A DNA stretch of 64,000 nucleotides from Alistipes dispar (GCF_006542685.1 NZ_AP019736.1:2034001-2098000), one strand, 5' to 3'. Shown: positions 17,257 through 26,251, numbered from the stretch's first letter. The notes: generated by a model from the sequence alone, not told the origin. A program made the numbers and translations.

Positions 17257-19317
17257 CTACCGTTCCGCCCGGTATGCTTCGAGTCCGCTTCGGAGGAATG
17301 CGACGAATCCGGGTACGCTGAGGTCGTATCCGCGGGGCGGTACGAGCATCTTGCCGCCTCGTCCCTGCAGGACGTAGTAGGGCTGTGCGTTCACGCCGTA
17401 TGTCGTGAGCGCGTAGCGGGAGTTGATCTTGCCGAGGCTTTTCAGCACTTTTCCCGACTCGGTCGTGACCCATTCGTTCTCGGGGAGCACTTTCTTGTCG
17501 TCGGAGTAGAGCGCGACGATCACGTAGTCGTTGCGTAGCATGGCGAGCACCTCGGGATCGGACCATACGCGGGCCTCCATTTCGCGGCAATTGACGCAAC
17601 CGTGTCCCGTGAAGTCGATGAAGAGCGGCTTTCCGACCTTTTCGGCATAGGCTTCGGCCTCCCGGAGATCGAAGAACCCTTCGAGCCCGTGCGGCAGGTG
17701 GAGGAAGTCGCTGTATTTGGGTTTGAGCCCTTCGACGGTCCGCAGCCCCTCTCCGGAGGCCGTACTTCCCGCGGCCGCGCCGCCCTGTCCTGCGACGAAG
17801 TCCTGTGTCGCAAGGGGCGGAAGATAACCCGAAAGTCCTTTGAGCGGGGCGCCCCACATGCCGGGAAGGAGGTAGATGACGAACGAGAAGGTGACGATGG
17901 CCAGTGCGAGGCGTCCCACACCCAGGTAGGGCATGTCGCTGTCGTGGGCGAATTTGATTTTCCCCAGCAGGTAGAATCCCAGCAGGGAGAAGGTGACGAT
18001 CCACACGGCGAGGTAAATCTCGCGGTCGAGCAGTCCCCAGTGGTAGGTCTGGTCGGCCACGGAGAGGAATTTCAGACCCAGCGCGACTTCGATGAATCCC
18101 AGTACGACCTTCACCGAATTGAGCCATCCGCCGCTTTTGGGCAGCTTCTTGAGCATCGCGGGAAAGAATGCGAAGAGGGTGAAGGGCAGGGCGAAGGCCA
18201 CGGAGAATGCGAGCATGGTGACGATCGGACTCCAGAACTCGCCTGCGGTGGACTTGATGAGCACCGATCCGACGATGGGACCCGTGCAGGAGAACGACAC
18301 CAGCACGAGCGTCAGGGCCATGAAGAAGATGCCGGCCAGCCCCTTCGAATCGGCCTTCGCATCGGTCTTATTGACCATCCACGAGGGCATGGTGATCTCG
18401 AACGCACCGAAGAACGAGGCGGCGAAGACCATGAATACGAGGAAGAAGAGGATGTTCGGCAGCCAGTGCGTGGCCAGCCAGTTGAATATGTCGGCCGTCA
18501 CGGCGTCGCCGCCGAGGATGCGCGTGACGAGAATGATCGCCGCGATGGGGAGCGTGTAGAGGGCCACGATGAAGAAACCGTACATGGCGGCGCGGAAACG
18601 GCCCAGCGCCGGGCTTCCGGAACCTTTCATGAAGAACGAGACGGTCATCGGGACCATCGGGAAGACGCAGGGGGTCAGCAGCGCGGCGAATCCCCAGAGG
18701 ATCGCCTCGATGATGAGCGACCAGAGCGTACCTCCGCCCGCGGCATCGGGCGCCGTTGCCGGAGTCGTCGCGGCGAGCGCGGCGGAGGGACCGTTCCCCG
18801 TCGCGCCGGCCTCCGTGTCCGACGGCCGCGACGCGGGAACCGCGCCTTCTCCGTTCGCCGAACCCTCTGGAACCGCGATCGTCAGTTCCGTATCGTCGGG
18901 CGGCATGCAGCTCGTATCGTCGCAGATCATCCATTCGATCTGCGCCTTGAGCGCGGCCTGCGGAGCCGCGAGTTTCACCCGCTGGGCGAAACGGGCCTTT
19001 CCGGAGAAAGTTCCGATCTCCATGCCGAACAGTTCGTCGAAATAGCGGTGCGGCGTGTCGAGCTGTTCGACGCCGCCTTCGAGCGTGACGTCCTCGTTCG
19101 GCGTGAAGGTGATCGTCGTGGCGTTGGGACCTCCGTCGTAGGGGCCCATGTCGTACATGTGGTAGCCTGCGGGAATCGCGGCTTCGAGCACGATGCGGTA
19201 GGCGTTGTCGTCGAGACGTTCCGCCGTGCCCGTCCACGTGACGTTTTGGCCCGCGGCCGATGCGGCGGCGAACAGTGCCGCGAAGAGCGGCAAAAGTATG
19301 CGCATTGGTCTCTGCAT
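17257..19317 (-). CDS. dsbD: DsbD-family thiol:disulfide interchange protein
   Basis: 686 aa, carrying reducing equivalents from cytoplasm to periplasm. A signal peptide is followed by a periplasmic DsbD-alpha-like domain with the cysteine pair CDDTSC (around 130). The membrane core has Cys in TPCVFPMVP and SFSCTGPIVG, the pair used by DsbD/CcdA. The C-terminal thioredoxin domain has GHGCVNCREME. All three redox pairs are intact. Start 19317 fits a -7 box at 19343-19350; an ATG at 19305 is also possible. It shares a divergent upstream region with the glycosyltransferase. Confidence 0.92.
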   Translation of the reverse strand: MQRPMRILLPLFAALFAAASAAGQNVTWTGTAERLDDNAYRIVLEAAIPAGYHMYDMGPYDGGPNATTITFTPNEDVTLEGGVEQLDTPHRYFDELFGMEIGTFSGKARFAQRVKLAAPQAALKAQIEWMICDDTSCMPPDDTELTIAVPEGSANGEGAVPASRPSDTEAGATGNGPSAALAATTPATAPDAAGGGTLWSLIIEAILWGFAALLTPCVFPMVPMTVSFFMKGSGSPALGRFRAAMYGFFIVALYTLPIAAIILVTRILGGDAVTADIFNWLATHWLPNILFFLVFMVFAASFFGAFEITMPSWMVNKTDAKADSKGLAGIFFMALTLVLVSFSCTGPIVGSVLIKSTAGEFWSPIVTMLAFSVAFALPFTLFAFFPAMLKKLPKSGGWLNSVKVVLGFIEVALGLKFLSVADQTYHWGLLDREIYLAVWIVTFSLLGFYLLGKIKFAHDSDMPYLGVGRLALAIVTFSFVIYLLPGMWGAPLKGLSGYLPPLATQDFVAGQGGAAAGSTASGEGLRTVEGLKPKYSDFLHLPHGLEGFFDLREAEAYAEKVGKPLFIDFTGHGCVNCREMEARVWSDPEVLAMLRNDYVIVALYSDDKKVLPENEWVTTESGKVLKSLGKINSRYALTTYGVNAQPYYVLQGRGGKMLVPPRGYDLSVPGFVAFLRSGLEAYRAER

Positions 19318-19342
19318 GGTCGTATTCGTTTTATAATCCGGA

Positions 19343-19350
19343 CAAATATA
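19343..19350 (-). promoter_or_regulatory. -7 box of the dsbD-like gene
   Basis: TATATTTG on the minus strand, 25 nt before the start codon, fits TAnnTTTG. A good -33 element is not visible. Confidence 0.5.
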
Positions 19351-19385
19351 GCGGTTTTTTGCGGATTAATCGCTACATTCGCGGG

Positions 19386-20285
19386 ATGATTCGTCTGTCG
19401 CTCGTAATCCCTACCTACAACCGTGCCGCGCCGCTGCTGGCGGCGCTCGAATCCGTCGTGCGGCAGGATCTCCCGCCGCAGGAATGGGAATGCGTCGTGG
19501 TGAACAACAATTCGCCGGACGATACCGAGGCGCGTTTCGGGGCTTTCGCCGCGGCGCATCCCGGAGTGACGCTCCGCATGGTCCGCGAGGAGAGTCCGGG
19601 GGTGTCGTACGCCCGCAACCGGGGGCTTGCGGAGGCGCGCGGGGGGATCGTGGTCTTCATCGATGACGACGAGCGGGTGAACGAAGGCTTCCTGAGGGCC
19701 TATGCCGACTTTTTCGACTCGCATCCCGAGGCCGTCGTGGCCGGGGGGCGCATTGTCGCCGAGTATCCCGGGGGACGTCCGGCGTGGATGTCGAAGTGGG
19801 TCGAGATGCCGATCGCCAATCCGATGGATTTCGGCGACGCGGTGCGTCCCTTTCCCGCGGGACGGGTCCCGGGCGGCGGCAACATGGCGTTCCGGCGGGC
19901 GGGGCTGGAGGGATTCGGCGGTTTCGATCCCTCGCTCGGCCGGGCGAACGGCGAGCTGATCGGCGGCGAGGAGAACGACTTCTTCGAACGGCTGCGGCGC
20001 GGCGGCGAGACGATCTGGTACGTTCCCGGTGCGGTGATGTGGCATATCATCCCCCCGTCGAAGCTCACGGAGGAGTACTTCCGGCGGCTGAGCCGCAACG
20101 TGGGCGTGAGCCAGCGGCTCCGGGCGCGGATTCACGGCCGCATGGCGAAGACCTGCGCGCTCGAGATCGCGAAGTGGGGAGCGACGCTGCTGCTGGCGCT
20201 GACCATGCCGCCCCGCAAGTCCCGCTGGCTCCTGCGCCTGCGCTGGGGGATCGCGCGGGGAATCTTCTGCGGTCCCGGGCGGTAG
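19386..20285 (+). CDS. Family 2 glycosyltransferase
   Basis: 299 aa GT-A fold enzyme. SLVIPTYNRA at the N-terminus, VVNNNSPDDT and the metal-binding IDDDER fit GT2. GGGNMAFRR and GGEENDFFER contain the catalytic acidic region. A C-terminal amphipathic or weak membrane segment (TLLLALTMPP) suggests inner-membrane association. The sugar and acceptor cannot be told; a role in surface polysaccharide or lipopolysaccharide is likely. It stands alone, without other polysaccharide genes. Confidence 0.87.
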   Translation: MIRLSLVIPTYNRAAPLLAALESVVRQDLPPQEWECVVVNNNSPDDTEARFGAFAAAHPGVTLRMVREESPGVSYARNRGLAEARGGIVVFIDDDERVNEGFLRAYADFFDSHPEAVVAGGRIVAEYPGGRPAWMSKWVEMPIANPMDFGDAVRPFPAGRVPGGGNMAFRRAGLEGFGGFDPSLGRANGELIGGEENDFFERLRRGGETIWYVPGAVMWHIIPPSKLTEEYFRRLSRNVGVSQRLRARIHGRMAKTCALEIAKWGATLLLALTMPPRKSRWLLRLRWGIARGIFCGPGR

Positions 20286-20336
20286 GCGGCGCGCCCGAGA
20301 CTGTCCGGACCGGTATGATCGTGGAATCGGCGAAAA

Positions 20337-20363
20337 AAGGACGTCTCCGGAGGAGGCGTCCTT
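20337..20363. terminator. Terminator between glycosyltransferase and pfkB-type kinase
   Basis: 12-bp stem (one G-U pair) with loop GGA. On the minus strand it is followed by six T and serves the kinase gene; on the plus strand the tail TTCGTGTTTT could also work for the glycosyltransferase. Confidence 0.85.
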
Positions 20364-20407
20364 CGTGTTTTGGTCCGGAGTTTCGTGCGTTCGTCCGGTA
20401 TCTGAAT

Positions 20408-21409
20408 CTAAAAGAGGTATTTCTCGTGCTTGACCTTGCTGACCAGCCGGTAGATGTCTTTCCAGGCGTCTTCGCCGAAGGTCGTGCCCACGACTTCGAT
20501 CACCTTGCCTGCGGTGATGGCGCCGATCGTGCCGCACTGGCGCAGCGAAAGCCCTTCGCACAGCCCGGCGAGGAATCCCGCCGCATAGAAGTCCCCTGCG
20601 CCCGTGGTGTCCACGCGTCTGGCGGCGGCCATGATGCCCACATGCACCACCTCGTCGCCCCGTTTGATGAGCGCGCCCTTCGTGCCGATCTTCACCACGG
20701 CCAGTTCGGCCAGCTCCGAAATCGCCTGCAGGGCGTTCAGCGGCTCGGCTTCGCAGGCGAAGGTCTTGGCCTCGTCCTCGTTGGCGAAGACGATATCGAC
20801 GTATTCGCGCACCAGGTCGCGCAGGAACGTGAGGTTCTCGGCGACGATGTTGAAGCTCGCCAGGTCGATGGCCACCTTCAGCCCGCACTCCTTGGCCGTG
20901 CGGGCGGCCTGCAGGATGAGGTCGTGGCTCTGCACCAGATACCCTTCGACGTAGAGACAGTCGTAGCCGTCGAAGATCGAGGGCTCGATCTCCGCGGCCG
21001 ACAGCTCCAGCGCTGCGCCGAGGTGGGTCACCATCGTCCGCTCCCCGTCGGGAGAGATGAGCGAAACGCATTTGCCCGAACGCTCCTTTCCGCGGAAGAT
21101 GAGCGGCTCGATGCCGAGGTTCTCGAGGGCCTGGATGAAGAAATCGCCCGTGGTGTCGGGGCCCACCTTGCCGATGAAGCCCACCTTGCAGCCCAGCTGC
21201 GCCATGGCGCGGATCGTGTTGCCTGCCGAGCCGCCGAGCGAGAGCGAGTAGGGGAGTCCGGCCACCGATTTCGAGATTTCGGTCTGGAGCACGGTGTCCA
21301 CCAGACTCATCGAGCCTTTGGCTAATTTGAACCGTCCCAGCACGGAGTCGGTTTTCAGATTGACCAGCATGTCCGTAAGGGCGTTGCCGATGCCGATTAC
21401 GCGTTTCAT
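20408..21409 (-). CDS. PfkB-family carbohydrate/nucleoside kinase (adenosine kinase-like)
   Basis: 333 aa ribokinase fold. GGSAGNTIRAMAQLG is the PfkB signature 1 region and DTTGAGDFYAAGF is signature 2 with the catalytic Asp. The N-terminus MKRVIGIGNALTDMLV is close to adenosine-kinase-like and ribokinase-like Bacteroidota enzymes. Substrate is uncertain: adenosine, inosine or a sugar. It follows pfkA on the same strand with a 157-nt gap lacking a clear promoter, so co-transcription is possible. In-frame extension upstream of 21409 lacks family similarity. Confidence 0.88.
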   Translation of the reverse strand: MKRVIGIGNALTDMLVNLKTDSVLGRFKLAKGSMSLVDTVLQTEISKSVAGLPYSLSLGGSAGNTIRAMAQLGCKVGFIGKVGPDTTGDFFIQALENLGIEPLIFRGKERSGKCVSLISPDGERTMVTHLGAALELSAAEIEPSIFDGYDCLYVEGYLVQSHDLILQAARTAKECGLKVAIDLASFNIVAENLTFLRDLVREYVDIVFANEDEAKTFACEAEPLNALQAISELAELAVVKIGTKGALIKRGDEVVHVGIMAAARRVDTTGAGDFYAAGFLAGLCEGLSLRQCGTIGAITAGKVIEVVGTTFGEDAWKDIYRLVSKVKHEKYLF

Positions 21410-21566
21410 TGGTTTGTGTTCGGGTTTTTGAGGGTTTGCCGCGGTTCCCTTTCCGTCCGTTCGCCCGGGATGTCTTCCGCAGGGACGCACGCATCTCCCT
21501 GCGGCCGCTTCCGACGGGCGGAGCGCCGGTGGAGGAGACGGGAACCGTATCCGGGTCTTCCCGGTA

Positions 21567-22547
21567 TTATATGGATAGTATCTTCACCAGATCCAGCGCA
21601 CCGCGGTCGATGCCCTTGTTGTGCTTGACCGCCTTGGCGAAGGGCACATAGACGATCTGCCCGTTGCGGATGCCGATCATCACGTTGCGCTGTCCGTCGA
21701 GAATCGCCTCGATGGCCGCTTCGCCCATGCGCGAGGCCAGAATGCGGTCCACGGCCGTGGGCGAACCGCCGCGCTGAATGTGGCCCAGAATCGTCACACG
21801 GGCGTCGTACTGCGGGAACTCCTTCTTGACACGTTGGGCCAGCGCCGTGGCGCCGCCCGTCTTGGGGTTCTCCGCTACGATCACGATCGCCGAATTCTTG
21901 CTCTTGCGGAAACCGTGGTTTATCAGTTCGGCCAACTGGTCCACTTCGGTCTCCATCTCCGGGATGATAGCGGCCTCGGAGCCCGTGGCGATGGCGCTGT
22001 TGAGCGCCAGATAGCCGGCCGTGTGGCCCATCACTTCGACGAAGAAGAGCCGCTCGTGGCTCGACGCCGTGTCGCGCAGCTTATCGACGGCCTCCATGAT
22101 CGTATTGAGCGCCGTGTCGTAGCCGATCGTCGAGTCCGTGCCGCCCAGGTCGTTGTCGATCGTTCCGGGAAGCCCGACGATCGGAACGTTGTACTCCTGG
22201 GCGAAGATTTCGGCGCCTGTCAGCGAACCGTCGCCGCCGATCACCACCAGCGCGTCGATACCGGCCTCCGCCATATTGTCGTGGGCGGCCTTGCGTCCTT
22301 CGGGCGTGGTGAACTCCTGACAGCGCGCTGTCTTGAGGATCGTGCCGCCCAGTTGGATGATATTGCTCACGCTCTGCGACTTGAATTCTACGATCTCGTT
22401 GAACACCAGTCCCTTGTATCCGCGCATGATACCCTTTACGGCGAAGCCGTTGTAGATCGCGCTGCGCGTCACCGCGCGAATCGCCGCATTCATGCCCGGG
22501 GCGTCGCCGCCCGAAGTCAGAACGCCTATGCATTTGATTCCGGCCAT
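21567..22547 (-). CDS. pfkA: ATP-dependent 6-phosphofructokinase
   Basis: 326 aa. TSGGDAPGMNAAIRA binds ATP, VIGGDGSLTGA has the Gly that marks ATP rather than pyrophosphate use, and the catalytic GTIDNDLGGTD is complete. ILGHIQRGGSPTAVDR binds fructose 6-phosphate. Glycolytic enzyme, cytoplasmic tetramer. Start 22547 follows a consensus promoter; upstream frame residues are spurious. Confidence 0.96.
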   Translation of the reverse strand: MAGIKCIGVLTSGGDAPGMNAAIRAVTRSAIYNGFAVKGIMRGYKGLVFNEIVEFKSQSVSNIIQLGGTILKTARCQEFTTPEGRKAAHDNMAEAGIDALVVIGGDGSLTGAEIFAQEYNVPIVGLPGTIDNDLGGTDSTIGYDTALNTIMEAVDKLRDTASSHERLFFVEVMGHTAGYLALNSAIATGSEAAIIPEMETEVDQLAELINHGFRKSKNSAIVIVAENPKTGGATALAQRVKKEFPQYDARVTILGHIQRGGSPTAVDRILASRMGEAAIEAILDGQRNVMIGIRNGQIVYVPFAKAVKHNKGIDRGALDLVKILSI

Positions 22548-22575
22548 ACTCTCATTCGTTAAAAACAAAACCGCC

Positions 22576-22606
22576 CAAAGATAGTGATTTTTCGGGTTTC
22601 CGCAAA
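22576..22606 (-). promoter_or_regulatory. Promoter of pfkA
   Basis: TTTG (22603-22606), 19 nt, TATCTTTG (22576-22583) on the minus strand, 28 nt before the ATG. The -33 TTTG shares its T-run with the terminator of the upstream PspC operon. Confidence 0.85.
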
Positions 22607-22636
22607 AAAGAGGGGCGGCATTCGCGGCCGCCCCTC
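22604..22636 (-). terminator. Terminator of the PadR/PspC operon
   Basis: Perfect 10-bp stem GAGGGGCGGC/GCCGCCCCTC with a 7-nt loop followed by six T on the minus strand. The T-run doubles as the -33 region of the pfkA promoter. Confidence 0.92.
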
Positions 22637-22653
22637 CGATCGGTGGATCGTCT

Positions 22654-23994
22654 CTATTCCGTTGCGGCCGAATCGGCCTGTCCGCCGGTGTTTTCCGCAC
22701 CGGCCGAAGCTTCGAGCGTGACGGTCGTCTTCCCGTCCTTCTCTCCGGTCTGCGCCTTGAGCGCCACGACCTCCCGTCCGTCGGAGTTCACCTTCAGTTC
22801 GCCCTGCTGCTTGTCTAACGTGATGTCGAGCGACTTCGACGGTACGGAGATATGGAGGGCCTTGCGGCCTTCGCGGACCACGCTCTCCTCGTCGTAGTTC
22901 TCCAGCAGCTCTTCGAGCGTCGTGATGCTGTCGTCGATGACGATCTCCTGCCGCAGCGCCTCGCGGAATGCGGCGCGCTTGTGGCGGATACGCTCCCCGA
23001 CGTTCTCGTGGATGGCGATCGTCGAGCAGGCGATGATCGAAGCCAGCCACAGAAGGAAGATCGCCAGCACGGTCTTGCCGCCGGGCTTGCGCGAGGCGAT
23101 CAGGCACATCAGTACGTAGATCAGCAGGATGACCGGGATGAGGACCGCGAAGATGCCCAGCACGGGAACCCAGAGCGTCATCTCCTGAAGGAATGCCGGC
23201 GAGAGCAGTTCCGATCCGCCGACGATCACGGCGAACAGCCCGATGATGAGGGCGCAGGCGGCCATGATAAGCCCGAAGACCAGCACCCCGGCGATGATTT
23301 TCAGCAGGATCAGCACCACCTGGCCGAAGAGCGACACGGCCTCCGCCACGATCGGTTTGGCCCGGGCGTCGGGGTCGTTGCTTGCGGCGGCCGCGGTGGT
23401 CTCCCCGATGGTCTGCGCCGTGATCTTCTCGCCGTTCATCTCCAGCTTCTGCCGGGCCGTGCGGGCCGCCGGGACGGCGAACCACATGATGAAGTAGCAG
23501 ATCAGGAAGATGCCGAACAGGTTGCCGAACATCGGGCTGAACCAGTGCAGGAAGGGAATCCACCCGAAGCAACTGAACAGCAGCGGGAGGAAAAGTCCCA
23601 GCCGCACCCACACGGGGTCTATGTCGAAGTACCGGCCGATGCCGGCGCAGACGCCTCCCAGCTTGGCGTTCTCCGTGTCGCGGTAGAGACGGCGCGGGAT
23701 GCGCGGGGTGTCGCTGTGCAGGTCGGCGTCCGCCGTCTCGGAGATGTCCTCGGCGGAGCCCATCTGGCGGATGATATTCTCGATGAGCGGCTTCTCGACG
23801 ATGCGGGCGTTGTCCTGCGCCGAGAGGATCAGTTCGGCGATGCGCGCCTCGATGTCGGCGACGATCTCCGCCCCGTCGGCCGAATCCTTGTAGGAGCGTT
23901 TCAGGCTCTCGAGATAGGCGGCCAGCTCTTCGTAGGCGTCGGCGTCCAGCGTGAACGCCACGCCCGAAATACTGCATTTCTTGACCTCTTTCAT
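22654..23994 (-). CDS. PspC-domain membrane protein (large)
   Basis: 446 aa. An N-terminal soluble part (1-95) is the same module as in the smaller PspC gene at 25418-25960 (SGVAFTLDADAYEEL versus GSEAFTLDDDACRTL). A PspC domain follows (RLYRDTENAKLGGVCAGIGRYF, about 100-165). Then several membrane helices and a C-terminal soluble domain with weak beta-adhesin character. It is the last gene of the PadR operon. Related proteins sense or buffer membrane stress in other bacteria; here that role is inferred. Confidence 0.85.
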   Translation of the reverse strand: MKEVKKCSISGVAFTLDADAYEELAAYLESLKRSYKDSADGAEIVADIEARIAELILSAQDNARIVEKPLIENIIRQMGSAEDISETADADLHSDTPRIPRRLYRDTENAKLGGVCAGIGRYFDIDPVWVRLGLFLPLLFSCFGWIPFLHWFSPMFGNLFGIFLICYFIMWFAVPAARTARQKLEMNGEKITAQTIGETTAAAASNDPDARAKPIVAEAVSLFGQVVLILLKIIAGVLVFGLIMAACALIIGLFAVIVGGSELLSPAFLQEMTLWVPVLGIFAVLIPVILLIYVLMCLIASRKPGGKTVLAIFLLWLASIIACSTIAIHENVGERIRHKRAAFREALRQEIVIDDSITTLEELLENYDEESVVREGRKALHISVPSKSLDITLDKQQGELKVNSDGREVVALKAQTGEKDGKTTVTLEASAGAENTGGQADSAATE

Positions 23995-24019
23995 GGTTTT
24001 GCGTGCTTGGGGAATGGAT

Positions 24020-24832
24020 TTAGTTGCGGATGCTGCCGCCGCTCGATTTGCTCAGGTGGGTCGAGCAGTCGCCCGAGTAACGGATCGACGAACCGCTCGA
24101 GGCGTTGGCGCGGAGCGTTCCGGAGCAGTGCACCGAGGCTTTGGAGCCGCTCGAGGTGTCGATCGAGCACGTCGCGGCGTCGAGTTCGTCGGCCGAAAGC
24201 TTGGCGGCCGAGCTGAGGTTGGCACGGAATTGGGCGGCTTTGCCCGAAAGGGTGATCTTCGCGGCGCTCGACGCGTCTGCGCGGCACTCCTCGACGTCGA
24301 GGGCGGCGACGATCTTCGAAGCGCTCGACGCGTCGAGCGAGCACTTCCCGGCCTTGACGGCCGCTTCGACCTTCGCGGCGCTGGAGGTCTCGATCGAGAA
24401 ATCGTCGGCGCCGAGCGCCGTGCGGCAGACGATCTGCGAAGCGCTCGATGCCTTGAGCGCACGGATCTTGCCGTTGGACGGTACGGTGACTGTCACGTGG
24501 GCGTTCGAGACGCTCCGGGCGCCTTTGCGGCCCTGGTCGAGTGCGACGCGCAGCGTGCCCTGCCGCTCCTCCACGACGACGTATTCCATCAGGTTGTCGT
24601 CAGCTTCGATGCGGATGCGGTCCGTGTTGTCGTCCGTGATGAGGACCGTGACTCCGCAGGCCGAGGAGACGGTTTCGAAGTCCGGGGCCGGGATCGTGCG
24701 GTCGATGAGGTTGCCGCTGCCGTTGATCCGGTTCGGGGAGGCGAGAACCTCCGAGGCGGAGAGGCCGAGGATGCAGCCTGCGACGGATGCCAGTGCACCC
24801 AGGATGACGAATATCAGAAGGATCTTTTTCAT
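24020..24832 (-). CDS. DUF2807 (head GIN domain) beta-helix lipoprotein
   Basis: 270 aa with a lipobox LASVAGC (C20). The body is a right-handed beta-helix type repeat made of rungs such as DASSASKI, DASSAAKI, NLSSAAKL and DTSSGSKA, the hallmark of DUF2807. It opens with the conserved NRINGSGNLIDRTI. Probably anchored in the periplasm or outer membrane. Third or fourth gene of the PadR/PspC operon, which suggests a partner of PspC proteins (inference). Function is unknown. Confidence 0.88.
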   Translation of the reverse strand: MKKILLIFVILGALASVAGCILGLSASEVLASPNRINGSGNLIDRTIPAPDFETVSSACGVTVLITDDNTDRIRIEADDNLMEYVVVEERQGTLRVALDQGRKGARSVSNAHVTVTVPSNGKIRALKASSASQIVCRTALGADDFSIETSSAAKVEAAVKAGKCSLDASSASKIVAALDVEECRADASSAAKITLSGKAAQFRANLSSAAKLSADELDAATCSIDTSSGSKASVHCSGTLRANASSGSSIRYSGDCSTHLSKSSGGSIRN

Positions 24833-24861
24833 GGTTGTGATTTGTTAGGGTTTTGTCGTTT

Positions 24862-25197
24862 TCATGCGTTTTTCCCGTGGCGGATGACCTGAATCTGTCC
24901 GACGAGCTCGTCCCACGCCTCGTCGAGCGTGCGGAGGTACTCGCAGCCCTTCTCGGTCAGGGTATAGTATTTTCGGGGAGGTCCCTGCGGGGACTCCTCC
25001 CAGCGGTAGGTCAGCAGTCCTGCGTTCTTCTGCCGCGTGAGAATCGGGTAGAGCGTACCCTCGACTACGATCATCTCGGCCGCCTTGAGCTCGGCGATGA
25101 TCTTCGGAGCATACGAGTCCCCGCGCGAGAGGATTGCGAGGATGCAATACTCCAGGATTCCTTTGCGCATCTGCGCTTTTACGTTGTCTTCGGCCAT
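24862..25197 (-). CDS. PadR-family transcriptional regulator
   Basis: 111 aa winged-helix protein. MRKGILEYCILAIL starts the HTH, SYAPKIIAEL is the recognition region, and EGTLYPILTRQKNAGLL plus GPPRKYYTLTEKG form the wing, all typical of PadR. It starts 4 nt after the small PspC gene and ends 29 nt before the DUF2807 gene. PadR proteins usually repress their own operon until they bind a ligand or stress signal. A palindrome in the operon's promoter is a candidate operator. Confidence 0.93.
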   Translation of the reverse strand: MAEDNVKAQMRKGILEYCILAILSRGDSYAPKIIAELKAAEMIVVEGTLYPILTRQKNAGLLTYRWEESPQGPPRKYYTLTEKGCEYLRTLDEAWDELVGQIQVIRHGKNA

Positions 25198-25201
25198 GGT
25201 T

Positions 25202-25411
25202 TCAGGGGTTTAAGCGTTTCGGGGCCTTGGGTACGATCAGCCAGAGGATGATGTAAACCCAGAGCGAGAGACCGCCGAAAAGAATCAGAATGAGGGTGGC
25301 GATGCGGACCAGCGATACGTCGAGTCCGAAAAATTCCGCCAGACCGGCGCATACGCCGGCGATGATGCTGTCCTGCGAGCGGAATAACCGCCTGTTGTCG
25401 TTCGTTGCCAT
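25202..25411 (-). CDS. Minimal PspC-domain protein
   Basis: 69 aa consisting almost only of a PspC domain: SQDSIIAGVCAGLAEFFGLD followed by one hydrophobic helix (about 36-60) and a short basic tail. It is nearly a copy of the C-terminal part of the neighbouring 180-aa protein. 4 nt separate it from padR. Confidence 0.9.
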   Translation of the reverse strand: MATNDNRRLFRSQDSIIAGVCAGLAEFFGLDVSLVRIATLILILFGGLSLWVYIILWLIVPKAPKRLNP

Positions 25412-25417
25412 TGTGTT

Positions 25418-25960
25418 TTATCGTTTTTTGTCGTTGAGCGTGAATTTGCGTGCCGGTTGTTCGGGAATGACGATCCAGAGGATGATGTAGGCCCAGATCG
25501 AAAGGCCGCCGAAGAGAATCAGCAACAGCGTTACGAGGCGGATCATCGTCGGGTCGGCGTCGAAGTATTCGCCCAGTCCGCCGCAGACTCCTGCGATCGA
25601 GCGTTCGGTCCGCGAGCGGTAGAGTTTGCGCGGGGAGGGCGTTTCGTCCTCTTTCGGCGCGGGATCGCCGTTTTCCGGCGCTCCGGCCGCAGCGTCGCGG
25701 CGCGGTTCCCCGAAGGCGGCCGGAGTGCCCATCTGGTTCATCGTGGCGCGCACGACGTCGAGCGTGATGACCCGCATGGGCGACGATACCCGCTCGCGGA
25801 AGATTTCGGCGATGCGGCGCTCGATGTCGCCCATCGTCTCCGTGTCGTCCTCCGGCAGACGGCTCCGGATGTCGTCCAGATAACACCGCAGCGTGCGGCA
25901 GGCGTCGTCGTCGAGCGTGAAGGCTTCGGAGCCGATGTTTACGGTAACAGTCTCTTTCAT
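25418..25960 (-). CDS. PspC-domain protein with N-terminal regulatory module
   Basis: 180 aa, first gene of the operon. Residues 1-85 form a soluble acidic module shared with the 446-aa PspC protein. A Pro/Glu/Ala linker is followed by a PspC domain (YRSRTERSIAGVCGGLGEYF) and one membrane helix ending WIVIPEQPARKF. The order PspC-PspC-PadR-DUF2807-PspC is seen in other Bacteroidota. Function is inferred to be envelope-stress related. Confidence 0.88.
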   Translation of the reverse strand: MKETVTVNIGSEAFTLDDDACRTLRCYLDDIRSRLPEDDTETMGDIERRIAEIFRERVSSPMRVITLDVVRATMNQMGTPAAFGEPRRDAAAGAPENGDPAPKEDETPSPRKLYRSRTERSIAGVCGGLGEYFDADPTMIRLVTLLLILFGGLSIWAYIILWIVIPEQPARKFTLNDKKR

Positions 25961-26018
25961 GGTCGTAAAGGTATTGTCGCAGGTTTGTTGTTTTGCGGGT
26001 TCTACTATTTTTACATTG

Positions 26019-26049
26019 CAAATATAATACTTATTTAAGTATTATGCAA
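26019..26049 (-). promoter_or_regulatory. Promoter of the PspC/PadR operon with embedded palindrome
   Basis: Minus-strand -7 box TATATTTG (26019-26026) and a -33-like TTGC (26046-26049) 19 nt apart. Between and overlapping them lies a perfect inverted repeat, arm ATAATACTTA, spacer TT (26024-26045). A dimeric PadR sitting there would block polymerase, so this is a strong candidate autoregulatory operator. The leader from here to the first gene is about 55 nt. Confidence 0.7.
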
Positions 26050-26251
26050 TACAAAGTACTATATTTTTTCGTTTGCATGCGATTTTTTTCACGGAGCCTT
26101 TCCGAAGATTTCCGAAGGGGATGATGAATTATATATAGGTATGCCGTCGTACCGGCGGCATTTCGTGTCGCAAGGCGGTGTCGGGAGGGCCGCCGTATCG
26201 GATTTTTTCGTATCTTGGAGTGACCAAACCTTAAAACCTTACCGCAATACG

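Noticed and set aside
18975..21494. 839-codon minus-strand frame through the glycosyltransferase and kinase
   Set aside because: Residue composition is random-like; both overlapping real genes are well supported in other frames.
24020..24832. Short repeats resembling a CRISPR-like array
   Set aside because: They are in-frame beta-helix rungs of a DUF2807 protein with diverged DNA; no uniform spacers or cas genes.
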